DNA of 12,691 nt, taken from contig JBKHDD010000145.1 in assembly GCA_046541515.1 (NCBI GenBank), forward strand, positions 1 to 12,691, in the 5' to 3' direction. Below, piece after piece: positions 5,023-11,739 of the stretch (position 1 is its first letter; every line of letters starts with the position of its first letter). The position numbers and the translations under genes were made by a program. Source of the stretch: CAYFVR01 sp046541515. Lineage in GTDB: Bacteria > Desulfobacterota > Desulfobacteria > Desulfobacterales > Desulfococcaceae. A model generated the notes under the pieces. That model saw nothing but the letters and a program-made list of their open reading frames with translations. It was not told where the DNA came from and searched no databases.

Positions 5023-5116
5023 GGACTTTCCTTCGTTCAAGGAAAGTCCAGTTCAAAATTTTCCTTGAACGAAGGAAAAAAAGCCCCATATTTTCCTTGG
5101 AGGAAGGAAACTATGG
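5023..5116 (+). repeat. Three phased palindromes running into the ATPase start codon
   Basis: Three units share the core TTTCCTT-N5-AAGGAAA. Unit 1 (5023-5049) is a perfect 11-bp stem, GGACTTTCCTT/AAGGAAAGTCC, with loop CGTTC. Unit 2 (5059-5079) is a perfect 8-bp stem, TTTTCCTT/AAGGAAAA, with loop GAACG, the reverse complement of loop 1. Unit 3 (5086-5116) pairs CCATATTTTCCTT with AAGGAAACTATGG (12 of 13 positions) around GGAGG; it exposes the Shine-Dalgarno core in the loop and buries the ATG (5113-5115) in the stem. Loop centres at 5036, 5069 and 5101 are 33 and 32 bp apart, about three helical turns. Likely roles are a repeated operator, a translation-control leader, or both. Confidence 0.85.
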
Positions 5117-6426
5117 AAAACATTCTGCCCCGCATCATCGCCGATTTTCACGAGCGCCCGTATCCCGCCCTGCGCCGCCGTCGTAAAAAGATTCCCCTGG
5201 ACACCGGCAAAATCATCACGATCGTGGGGCCCCGCCGGGCGGGAAAGACCTACTTTTTGTTTCAGCTCATGGGCGAGCTGGAAGCCCGGGGCGTTTCCAA
5301 AAACCGGATCATCTATCTTAATTTCGAGGATGAGCGGCTGGATTTGGCGGGGGATTACGACCGGATTTTCCAAGCTTATCTGGCTCTTTATCCGGACGCG
5401 GATTTATCGGAATGCCATCTGTTTTTCGATGAGATTCAAGAGCTTCCCAACTGGGAAAAATTTGTCCGCCGCGTGTACGACACCCACACCCGCCGGATAT
5501 TCCTGACCGGTTCCAACGCCCGTTTCCTCTCCACCGAAATCGCCACCGCCCTGCGCGGGCGAAGCCTTTCGTTTGAAATTTTTCCGCTTTCCTTCCGGGA
5601 ATATCTCGATTTCCGGGAAATGGAACCGGAACAGCGCCACTCCACCCGGGGCGCCGCCCGGTTCGCGGCCGCCTTCCGGAATTATGCCACCTGGGGCGGA
5701 TTTCCCGAGCTGACCGTCGTGGAGGATTCCCTCAAGGCGCAAATTCTGCAAGAGTATTTCCATGTGATGATTTACCGCGATCTGGTGGAGCGGTATGCCA
5801 TTCGGGACGTGTCCGTGCTCAAGTACCTGTTGAAACGGATGATCGCGGCGTTTACGCGGGAATTTTCCATCAACCGGCTGTTCAACGACCTGAAATCCCG
5901 GGGCTTCGCCATTGGAAAGGACCATTTGTACGCCTTGGCCGATCAGGTGTTTTCCATTTACATGCTGGCGAGCGTGGAGAAATACGATCCGTCGGTGGTC
6001 CGGCGGGAAATGAGCAACCGGAAAATCTATCTTCACGATAACGGCTTTGCCTCCATTTCGCATTACGCCTTTTTCCAGGACCGGGGAAAGCTGCTGGAAA
6101 ATTTGGTTTATTCCCACCTGCGGCGCCATGCGGACGAAATTTTTTTCGCCAAAAACGGCGGAGAATGCGATTTTCTGGCCTTTTCCCGGGGACTGCCGCC
6201 CCTGGCGGTTCAGGTCACCCAAACGCTGACGGAAGAAAACCGGGACCGGGAGCTGCGCGGATTCGGTATTCTTCGGAAACCGCTCCCTTCCGCCGCGCCC
6301 CTGCTGCTGATCGCGGAGCCGGCCGCCCCGGACTTGGCCATTCCGGAAGACCGCCGGCCCGCGATGACGCCGGAGTGGCTACTCCGGGATTCTCCGTGGG
6401 ATTTGGAGGGATTGGGTTCGCCTTGA
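5113..6426 (+). CDS. AAA_14/DUF4143-type ATPase with nuclease-like C-terminus
   Basis: This 437-residue protein matches the widespread but poorly understood ATPase family with an AAA_14 N-terminal domain and a DUF4143 C-terminal domain. Walker A is GPRRAGKTY (39-47). Walker B is CHLFFDEIQEL (101-111). A sensor-like FLTGSNARFLS is at 130-140, followed by the family-typical FEIFPLSFREYL (154-165). The C-terminal part holds LLENLVYSHL (327-336), then ECDFLAF (351-357) and AVQVTQTL (365-372). This E-x-D plus Q-V arrangement resembles a PD-(D/E)xK nuclease core, which is known in this family, but activity is unproven. The ATG at 5113 follows AGGAAGGAAA. An in-frame TTG at 5065 lies inside the palindromes and is unlikely. 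Such genes are patchily distributed, which suggests transfer. It stands alone here, with no partner gene. Confidence 0.88.
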   Translation: MENILPRIIADFHERPYPALRRRRKKIPLDTGKIITIVGPRRAGKTYFLFQLMGELEARGVSKNRIIYLNFEDERLDLAGDYDRIFQAYLALYPDADLSECHLFFDEIQELPNWEKFVRRVYDTHTRRIFLTGSNARFLSTEIATALRGRSLSFEIFPLSFREYLDFREMEPEQRHSTRGAARFAAAFRNYATWGGFPELTVVEDSLKAQILQEYFHVMIYRDLVERYAIRDVSVLKYLLKRMIAAFTREFSINRLFNDLKSRGFAIGKDHLYALADQVFSIYMLASVEKYDPSVVRREMSNRKIYLHDNGFASISHYAFFQDRGKLLENLVYSHLRRHADEIFFAKNGGECDFLAFSRGLPPLAVQVTQTLTEENRDRELRGFGILRKPLPSAAPLLLIAEPAAPDLAIPEDRRPAMTPEWLLRDSPWDLEGLGSP

Positions 6427-6597
6427 GTGGTTTCCCTTCGCGGCCACCTAATTTTCTCGCCGATTGGAAAGATCGCTCGTACCCCGGAAAGCCGGGAGCG
6501 ACGAGTCGCACTCGTCAAAGCGGAACATGGCCGGTATCGGGCGAGGAATAAGACGCGGCCCTCCTGGGCTTGACAGGAATATTCGCTGCAAATCGAC
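6427..6597. other. Convergent spacer with interlocking hairpins
   Basis: Between the convergent ATPase and small cysteine protein genes, CTCGT (6476-6480) and CCCGG (6483-6487) pair with CCGGG (6492-6496) and ACGAG (6501-6505) around AAAG, with an internal loop. ACGAG can instead pair with a later CTCGT (6511-6515). There is no T-run, so terminator function is uncertain. Confidence 0.45.
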
Positions 6598-6801
6598 TTA
6601 CCTTCGACCGCCCCCCGGCGGCCCCAACTCCGGCCGCCGATCAAAAAACTTGCAGCCTTTGTCCACCACTTCGGGCGGGATGTCCTTGGCCGGTCCTTTG
6701 CCGTGGCGCGGAAACCAGGTGCAGCGCCCCAGGAAGGTTTCCCCTTCCAGATCCTGATAGCGGCATAGCCAGCAGCTTTGCTCCTCCATTCCCGGCGGCA
6801 T
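6598..6801 (-). CDS. Small four-cysteine protein of unknown function
   Basis: This 67-residue protein has four cysteines, C10-x2-C13, C27 and C50, in the contexts SCWLCRYQD, FLGRCTWF and VVDKGCKFF. The spacing suggests a small zinc- or iron-sulfur-binding fold, though the metal is inference. The sequence looks like genuine coding: AAAGGA lies 7 nt before the ATG, composition is balanced up to residue 55, and the cysteine contexts feel like a conserved family I cannot name. The C-terminal tail (58-67) is proline- and glycine-rich and probably disordered. A second start at residue 5 is possible. There is no signal peptide, so it should be cytoplasmic. It is divergent from the transporter gene and convergent with the ATPase gene. 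No function is assigned. Confidence 0.65.
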   Translation of the reverse strand: MPPGMEEQSCWLCRYQDLEGETFLGRCTWFPRHGKGPAKDIPPEVVDKGCKFFDRRPELGPPGGGRR

Positions 6802-6935
6802 GTCCCCATCCTTTCCGATTCAAATTTCCGCTGTCTTTCCAGTCGCCCTTTGCCTTCGCCAAACCAGGGCCTATTTTTCCGGTGTCCACCCGGCCAAAAC
6901 CTTCCCCTCCGAATCCCCAAACCCGGGAGCCCCCC

Positions 6936-8198
6936 ATGCCGTTGATGCTCGAAACCAACCGCGTCGAAAAGAGCTGGATTTTGTACGATTGGGCCAATTC
7001 GGCCTATTCCCTGATGATTACCGTGGCCATTTTTCCCATGTTTTACAAGGCCATCACCACGGAGTCGGTGTATCTGGCCTCCTGGGCCTTCGCCAACAGC
7101 CTGGCCAGCGGTCTGGCGGCGGTCCTCGCGCCGGTTTTGGGCACGGTTGCCGACTATCCCGGCCTGAAAAAGCGATTTTTCGCCGGATTTTGGGCCGTGG
7201 GCGTCACCAGCACCCTGGCCCTGGCCTTGGTCGGAGAAGGCCAATGGCTGCCGGCCATCTCCATCTACGTGGTCTCCGTGGTCGGATTCGCGGGCGGCAA
7301 CCTGTTTTACGACGCCTTTCTGGTGGACGTCACCTCCAAGGAGCGAATGGACCGGATTTCTTCCGCCGGATTCGGATGGGGCTACATCGGCTCCACCATT
7401 CCCTTCGTGGCGGGGTTGGGGATCATCTTGGGACGCGAGCGGCTGGGCATCGCTTCCACCGAAGCGGCCACGCGAATCAGTTTCGTGATCGCGGGGCTCT
7501 GGTGGCTGGTGTTTACCATCCCCATGCTCAAAAACGTGCGGCAACACTATTCGGTTCCGCCTTCCGCCACCCCGATTCGGGACAGCTTCGGCCGAATTGC
7601 CGCGACGCTCCGGGACATTAAACACCACAAGAACATTTTTATTTTCCTGGCGGCCTACTTTTTTTACATTGAAGGGGTCAACACCGTGATCCGCATGGCG
7701 ACGCCCATCGCCTTGAACGTGGGGATTGAGCAAAACACCTTGCTCGTCATTCTTTTGGCGATTCAGGTGGTGGCCTTTCCCTTCGCGATCCTCTACGGAC
7801 GGCTGGCTGCGGTCTGGACGGGGCGGCGGATGATTTTCGTGGGGATCGGCGTTTACGTGGTCGTGGTGGGACTGGCGGTGGCGTTGCCTTCCGTTCCCGA
7901 CCAGGCCGACCGGACCGCCCTGTTTTGGGTGTTGGCCATGCTGGTGGCCTCTTCCCAAGGGGGAATCCAGGCGCTGTCCCGTTCCTATCTGGGAAAAATT
8001 GTGCCCAAAAACAAGTCTTCGGAGTTTTTCGGGTTTTACAACATCGTGGGAAAATTCTCTTCCATCGTCGGCCCGTTTTTCGTTGGCCTGTTTACCTTGC
8101 TCACCGGTCAAGAGCGCTACGGCATTCTGAGCGTCCTCGTTCTTTTCCTTGCCGGCGGGCTGATTTTGGGGCGGACCACGCCGGAAAAGCGGCTCTGA
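6936..8198 (+). CDS. Atg22/UMF1-family MFS transporter
   Basis: This 420-residue inner-membrane protein belongs to the UMF1/Atg22 branch of the major facilitator superfamily. Bacterial members are mostly of unknown substrate; the yeast relative Atg22 exports amino acids from the vacuole. The family signature WILYDWANSAYSLMI (14-28) opens the first membrane helix. A second hallmark, SQGGIQALSRSYLGKIVP (340-357), lies between helices 10 and 11, followed by EFFGFYNIVGKFSSIVGP (363-380). About 12 hydrophobic helices are visible, split by a charged central loop (198-232). The ATG at 6936 follows GGGAG with 6-nt spacing; earlier in-frame codons encode a low-similarity proline-rich stretch and are not part of the gene. 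The phosphatase gene follows after 108 nt on the same strand. The substrate cannot be inferred. Confidence 0.88.
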   Translation: MPLMLETNRVEKSWILYDWANSAYSLMITVAIFPMFYKAITTESVYLASWAFANSLASGLAAVLAPVLGTVADYPGLKKRFFAGFWAVGVTSTLALALVGEGQWLPAISIYVVSVVGFAGGNLFYDAFLVDVTSKERMDRISSAGFGWGYIGSTIPFVAGLGIILGRERLGIASTEAATRISFVIAGLWWLVFTIPMLKNVRQHYSVPPSATPIRDSFGRIAATLRDIKHHKNIFIFLAAYFFYIEGVNTVIRMATPIALNVGIEQNTLLVILLAIQVVAFPFAILYGRLAAVWTGRRMIFVGIGVYVVVVGLAVALPSVPDQADRTALFWVLAMLVASSQGGIQALSRSYLGKIVPKNKSSEFFGFYNIVGKFSSIVGPFFVGLFTLLTGQERYGILSVLVLFLAGGLILGRTTPEKRL

Positions 8199-8262
8199 CT
8201 TCCGCGTGAAAAATTCCGAGATTTTAATCATTGTCTAATAATTTGCCGGTAAGGGAACGGTA

Positions 8263-8275
8263 TCCCGCAGCGGGA
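8263..8275 (+). repeat. Hairpin upstream of the alkaline phosphatase gene
   Basis: TCCCG (8263-8267) and CGGGA (8271-8275) form a 5-bp stem around CAG. An alternative GGGA (8253-8256) can pair with TCCC (8263-8266). It lies about 30 nt before the phosphatase start, just ahead of its ribosome site. I see no Pho box in this 108-bp gap. Confidence 0.35.
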
Positions 8276-8306
8276 ATCCCAAACATGTTTCCGAAAGGAG
8301 AAAAAA

Positions 8307-9818
8307 ATGATTCGGGCGTTTCGTTTCTCGTCGGTTTGGATGATCTCTCTCGCCGCGGCGTTGTTCCTTCCGTTGGGGCTTGCCCCGGCCAACGCCGCCA
8401 AAACGAAGGCCAATGTTTACCAGGGCGATTCCGCCAAGTACATTTTCTTTTTCATCGGCGACGGCATGGGCCTGCCCCAGAAAACCGCCGCCGAGGCCTT
8501 CTCCGGAAAACGGCTGACCCTGGACACCTTTCCGATTCAGGGCATCACCACCACCCATGCCGCCGACCGGTTCATCACCGGCTCCGCGGCGGCGTCCACG
8601 GCCCTCTGCGCCGGAACGAAAACCAATATCGGCATGATCGGACAGAATCCCGAAGGACGTCCGGTGAAAAGCGTCGCGCGGATGGCCCGGGAAAAGGGCA
8701 TGAAGGTTGGCATCGTCTCCAGCGTGTCCATCGACCACGCCACCCCCGCGGCGTTCTACGCCCACGTGCCCAAGCGCAGCATGTACCACGACATCGCCCA
8801 CGCCCTGGCCGTCAGCGGCTTCGACTATTTCGGCGGCGGCGGTCTGCGCGATCCCAAAGGCGAGCGGAAAGGAACCGAGCCCAAGGGCGACGCCCTGGAG
8901 GCCATCCGGAAAAACGGCTACCGGATCGTGGAAGACAAAAGCGAGTTCATGGCCCTGAAACCCGGAGACGGAAAGATTCTGGCATGGAACGCCTGGCTCC
9001 AGGACGCCGGCGCCCTCCCCTACACCATGGACCAGCGCCCCGAGGACATCACCCTGGCCGAGTTCACCGCCAAGGGCATCGAACTGCTCGACAATCCCGA
9101 CGGCTTCTTCATGATGGTGGAGGCCGGAAAGATCGACTGGGCCTGCCACGCCAACGACGGTGCGGCTTCCATCCACAATACCCTGGCCTTTGACGAGGCG
9201 GTGCAAAAAGCCGTCAAATTCTACGAGAAACATCCCGACGAAACCCTGATCGTCGTGACCGGCGACCATGAATGCGGCGGGCTGACCCTCGGCTTCGCCG
9301 GCACCAAATACGCCTCTCACTTTGACGTGCTGGGCGGGCAGAAGGTTTCCTTTCAGAAATTCACCGACGAAGTGGTGAAAAAATTCTCCGGCGACTACGA
9401 AGCGATGAAAAAACAAATCACCGAACATTTCGGGCTGAAGTTCGAGGGCGATCCCGAAGCGGATCGGATGGTGCTGACGGCCCACGAAAAGTCCCAGATT
9501 CGGGACGCCTACAACCGCAGCATGGGCGGCGAGGAGGAAAAGGCCGGCGACGCCGAGACCTACCTCATGTACGGCGGATACGAGCCGCTGACGGTCAAGC
9601 TGACCCATATCCTGAACCAGAAGGCGGGCCTGGCCTGGACCTCCTACAAGCACACCGGCGTGCCGGTGGCCACTTCCGCCATCGGCGTGGGCGCGGAGAG
9701 CTTCAACGGCTACTACGACAACACCGACGTGGCCCTGAAGATCATGGCGGTCATGGGCGTTCCGGCCCAGGTCCACTACGCGGAAATCGACGATGAGATG
9801 AGCGTGGCCGAGCGGTAA
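8307..9818 (+). CDS. Periplasmic alkaline phosphatase (PhoA family)
   Basis: This 503-residue metalloenzyme is predicted to hydrolyse phosphate monoesters in the periplasm. A signal peptide (1-30) ends in the cleavage site ANA-A. The metal and catalytic framework of the family is visible: D52 in FIGDGMG, nucleophile S93 in ITGSAAASTALCAG (90-103), the magnesium threonine T146 in DHATPAAF, the phosphate arginine in HVPKRSMY (R157), E272 in VEAGKID, zinc ligands D277 and H281, D320 and H321 in VTGDHECGG, and H449 in YKHTGVP. The residue before the nucleophile, aspartate in E. coli, is glycine here (G92). An insert of about 110 residues (335-445) sits in the crown region, as in many non-enteric homologues. 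The ATG follows AAGGAG with ideal spacing. It is closed by a strong terminator, so it is probably the last gene of its unit. Confidence 0.92.
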   Translation: MIRAFRFSSVWMISLAAALFLPLGLAPANAAKTKANVYQGDSAKYIFFFIGDGMGLPQKTAAEAFSGKRLTLDTFPIQGITTTHAADRFITGSAAASTALCAGTKTNIGMIGQNPEGRPVKSVARMAREKGMKVGIVSSVSIDHATPAAFYAHVPKRSMYHDIAHALAVSGFDYFGGGGLRDPKGERKGTEPKGDALEAIRKNGYRIVEDKSEFMALKPGDGKILAWNAWLQDAGALPYTMDQRPEDITLAEFTAKGIELLDNPDGFFMMVEAGKIDWACHANDGAASIHNTLAFDEAVQKAVKFYEKHPDETLIVVTGDHECGGLTLGFAGTKYASHFDVLGGQKVSFQKFTDEVVKKFSGDYEAMKKQITEHFGLKFEGDPEADRMVLTAHEKSQIRDAYNRSMGGEEEKAGDAETYLMYGGYEPLTVKLTHILNQKAGLAWTSYKHTGVPVATSAIGVGAESFNGYYDNTDVALKIMAVMGVPAQVHYAEIDDEMSVAER

Positions 9819-9840
9819 TTTCAACCGGACACTTCTTTCG

Positions 9841-9888
9841 ACGCTCCCCTTTCGGCGCTTCCGGGCGCCGGAAGGGGCGTTTTGCTTT
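9841..9888 (+). terminator. Strong intrinsic terminator of the phosphatase gene
   Basis: ACG (9841-9843), CCCCTT (9846-9851) and CGGCGC (9853-9858) pair with GCGCCG (9865-9870), AAGGGG (9872-9877) and CGT (9878-9880), with a T-G wobble at 9852/9871. A TTTTGCTTT tract (9880-9888) follows. It ends 15 nt before the next gene, which must therefore have its own promoter or depend on readthrough. Confidence 0.88.
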
Positions 9889-9902
9889 CGGGGGATTCGA
9901 TC

Positions 9903-11090
9903 ATGGCATCCATTTTCGCCAACCACCGGCGGGACCTTTTGCTGGCGATGGTCTTCGCCGCCGTATCGGCGCTGTTGCTGGCCCTGCCCACCGGTTTCGA
10001 GGAGCGGGTGGAGAAAAACGCCGTCCGCTGTCGGGGCCGGGTGGTGGCGACCGAGGACGCCGATATCCAACAATTCGGCATGGTGAAGCAGGGGGAGCAG
10101 GGGGTTTCGCTGGAAATCCTGGACGGCCCGTTCCGGGGGAAAATCCTGGAGGGGTTTAATCCGTTGCTGGGCCAGATGGACCGGGACACGATTTTCCAGG
10201 AAGGCGACATCGCCCTGGTGGTGATCTCCCTGGACGGCGAGGGCAACATTCGCTACGTCAATCCCCAATCCCACTACCGGCTGGGCACGCAGTTTTTCCT
10301 GCTGGGGCTGTTCGCCCTGCTGTTGCTGGTGTTCGGGGGATGGACGGGGCTCAAGGCGCTCTTGTCCTTCCTGTTCTCCGCGTTGACCCTCTGGAAAGTG
10401 CTGGTGCCGATGCTCCTCAAGGGTTTCGATCCGGTGTGGCTGTCCCTGGGCGTGGTCGCAACGATGACCGCCGTCATCGTCTTTCTGGTGGCGGGGCCGA
10501 CCCGCAAGGGACTGGTGGCTTTCCTGGGCGCATTTCTGGGCGTGCTGACGAGCTGTCTGCTGGCGGTCCATTTCACCGCGAAACTGCACGTCCACGGGGC
10601 GGTGCTGCCCTTCGCGGAGACGTTGCTCTATTCCGGATTCGGCCACCTGGACCTGTCCCGGATTTTCGTGGCGGCGGTCTTTCTGGCCGCCTCGGGCGCG
10701 GTGATGGATCTGGCCATGGACGTGTCGGCCAGCATGGACGAGGTGGTGGCCAAGAAGCCGGACATTACGCCGATGGAAGCGGTCCGCTCCGGGATCACGG
10801 TGGGGCGGGCGGTGGTTGGCACCATGACGACGACGCTGCTGTTGGCCTACTCCGGCTCCTACATCACGCTGCTGATGGCCTTCATGGCCCAGGGCGTGCC
10901 GCTGGCCAATCTGTTCAATCTGATTTATGTGGCCGCCGAAGTGCTCAAAACCCTGGTCGGCTCCTTCGGCTTGGTGATGGTGGCGCCCTTCACCGCCCTG
11001 GCGGGCGGGCTGATCTTTACCCGGAAGCCGGCCCGGAAGGAAACCCCGGCGGCGACCGTCGGGGAAGCGAGGGAAATTTCCGGCGGATAG
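9903..11090 (+). CDS. YibE/F-like integral membrane protein
   Basis: This 395-residue protein matches the YibE/F family of unknown function. It has one N-terminal membrane anchor (about 11-29) and a soluble beta-rich domain outside the membrane (33-127). Seven or so further helices follow, near 131-148, 150-172, 178-197, 202-223, 252-273, 305-325 and 350-372. Family-typical motifs are GAVMDLAMDVSASMDEV (265-281) and GTMTTTLLLAYSGSY (306-320), both near membrane edges with conserved polar residues that suggest transport. Length is normal for single-gene homologues. The ATG at 9903 follows GGGGA; a TTG seven codons earlier lies in the terminator tract and is unlikely. The preceding terminator separates it from the phosphatase, so a functional link to phosphate is not supported. 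Substrate and role are unknown. Confidence 0.85.
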   Translation: MASIFANHRRDLLLAMVFAAVSALLLALPTGFEERVEKNAVRCRGRVVATEDADIQQFGMVKQGEQGVSLEILDGPFRGKILEGFNPLLGQMDRDTIFQEGDIALVVISLDGEGNIRYVNPQSHYRLGTQFFLLGLFALLLLVFGGWTGLKALLSFLFSALTLWKVLVPMLLKGFDPVWLSLGVVATMTAVIVFLVAGPTRKGLVAFLGAFLGVLTSCLLAVHFTAKLHVHGAVLPFAETLLYSGFGHLDLSRIFVAAVFLAASGAVMDLAMDVSASMDEVVAKKPDITPMEAVRSGITVGRAVVGTMTTTLLLAYSGSYITLLMAFMAQGVPLANLFNLIYVAAEVLKTLVGSFGLVMVAPFTALAGGLIFTRKPARKETPAATVGEAREISGG

Positions 11091-11130
11091 GGCCTCGAAT
11101 TTTCCCGGCCCCCAAATCGACCGGTTTTTT
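11090..11130 (+). terminator. Possible terminator behind the YibE/F-like gene
   Basis: GGGCC (11090-11094) can pair with GGCCC (11107-11111), and a CCGG/CCGG pairing (11105-11108 with 11121-11124) leads directly into six T's (11125-11130). The stems are short and compete, so this is a weak candidate. Confidence 0.35.
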
Positions 11131-11139
11131 ACTCCCGCT

Positions 11140-11397
11140 TCAGGGGCTTCCGGCCCGCTCCAATTCTTCCCGGAGCACTTGGCGGAGGATGGATTCGCTG
11201 ATGGGCGGTTCTTCGTCGGCGATATGCTTTCGAAGCACTTCGTTAATCATGGTCTGATATCCATGACCGGCCCGGTCCGCCCGTTCCCGGAAGGCTTCCA
11301 ACACGTCGGTGTCCAGATAAATGGCGATCCGGGTCTTGCCTTTTGTCGGGAGGACGGGACCCCGTTTTTCTTTTGAAAAATCATATCCCTTCTTCAT
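11140..11397 (-). CDS. brnA: BrnA-type ribbon-helix-helix antitoxin
   Basis: This 85-residue protein matches BrnA, the DNA-binding antitoxin of type II BrnT/BrnA systems. BrnA neutralises the RelE-like ribonuclease BrnT and represses their shared promoter. The N-terminus MKKGYDFSKEKRGPV (1-15) is typical. The ribbon-helix-helix runs from the strand KTRIAIYLD (21-29) through a helix DVLEAFRERADRAG (31-44) and the helix GYQTMINEVLRKHI (46-59). The C-terminal helix ESILRQVLREELERAG (68-83) should bind the toxin. The ATG at 11397 follows GAGAGG with 7-nt spacing and overlaps the original end of brnT by 17 nt, the standard toxin-antitoxin coupling. The antitoxin is intact while the toxin is interrupted, so it may be an orphan repressor. 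Confidence 0.85.
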   Translation of the reverse strand: MKKGYDFSKEKRGPVLPTKGKTRIAIYLDTDVLEAFRERADRAGHGYQTMINEVLRKHIADEEPPISESILRQVLREELERAGSP

Positions 11398-11689
11398 GTT
11401 TTTTCCTCTCCTTCCGGGCCGCTTTTCGGGCGGAGATGATTCGAACCACATCCCCTCGTCAAGTGTGGACCACAACAATCACGTTGCACAAGGCGTCGGA
11501 GCCCACCAGGATAAATCGGGATTCATTTTGAGTGCTCCGCTCTTCGAGGATCATCGCCAAGGGATGGTAAAAAACAGGTTCCACGTCCGAAAACCGAATG
11601 CCGCCCGTTGGGAGATTTTGAAGAGCTTTCTCGGGGTCCCATGCAAGGCTCGTTGGTTCAAGTATGCATTTTTTATATGTGCATGGCAA
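11381..11689 (-). pseudogene. brnT: BrnT toxin gene interrupted by an in-frame TGA
   Basis: The 102 sense codons on both sides of one TGA (11459-11461) encode a recognisable BrnT toxin, a RelE-fold ribonuclease. The N-terminal part has LAWDPEKALQNL (15-26), VFYHPLAM (39-46), ESRFILVG (56-63) and IVVVHT (71-76). Immediately after the TGA, in the same frame, comes RGDVVRIISARKAARKERK (78-96), the conserved C-terminal BrnT signature, ending at a TGA inside brnA. One codon is therefore mutated and no frameshift is needed. Other signs of decay: there is no ATG, GTG or ribosome site at the start, only TTG at 11689, and the usual KHG motif after the first helix reads TGG. The truncated 76-residue product would lack the catalytic C-terminal strands. 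Readthrough or recoding is possible but less likely. Confidence 0.8.
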
Positions 11690-11703
11690 ATGCCGGAAAA
11701 TGG

Positions 11704-11716
11704 CTCATCCGATGAG
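11704..11716 (-). terminator. Small hairpin between the DUF1207 gene and brnT
   Basis: CTCATC (11704-11709) and GATGAG (11711-11716) form a near-perfect palindrome in the 50-bp gap. In the minus-strand transcript it would fold as a 5-bp stem followed by CCATTTTCC. It could be a weak terminator or the operator of the toxin-antitoxin pair. Confidence 0.3.
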
Positions 11717-11739
11717 ATGTCCTTTCGACCCTGCCGAAT

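Larger units (their letters stand above)
4769..5112. other. Intergenic region upstream of the ATPase gene
   Basis: This 344-bp region has no gene I can support. It contains, in order, a GC-rich stretch, a perfect CCCGTTAACGGG palindrome (4840-4851), a perfect 14-bp palindrome (4947-4960) leading into an AT-rich patch that may hold a promoter (TTGAAA at 4956, TATCTT at 4976, but only 14 bp apart), and the three phased palindromes that run into the ATPase start codon. Confidence 0.65.

Noticed and set aside
5065..5112. Upstream TTG start for the ATPase at 5065
   Set aside because: It lies inside palindrome 2, has no suitable ribosome site, and would add residues unlike the family. The ATG at 5113 has a strong AGGAAGGA site.
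5023..5116. Short CRISPR-like array (three repeats about 32-33 bp apart)
   Set aside because: The similar parts are palindromic cores with changing flanks, the gaps are not unique spacers of constant length, and the third unit contains a ribosome site and start codon. No cas gene is present.
6210..8231. 673-residue open frame on the minus strand across the transporter gene
   Set aside because: It is antisense to the Atg22/UMF1 transporter and the ATPase end; the low-complexity HQGRN-rich translation is typical of a shadow frame.
8199..8306. Pho box for phosphate control of the alkaline phosphatase
   Set aside because: No direct CTGTCAT-like repeats are present in the gap, so phosphate regulation is not supported by the sequence.
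8235..10646. 803-residue open frame on the minus strand across the phosphatase and YibE/F genes
   Set aside because: It is the antisense of two well-supported genes in GC-rich DNA, and its composition (rich in H, Q, G, R) resembles no protein family.
11459..11461. Selenocysteine codon in brnT
   Set aside because: BrnT is not a known selenoprotein family, no redox motif is present at this position, and I see no obvious SECIS hairpin directly after the TGA. Decay at the start codon favours a pseudogene.
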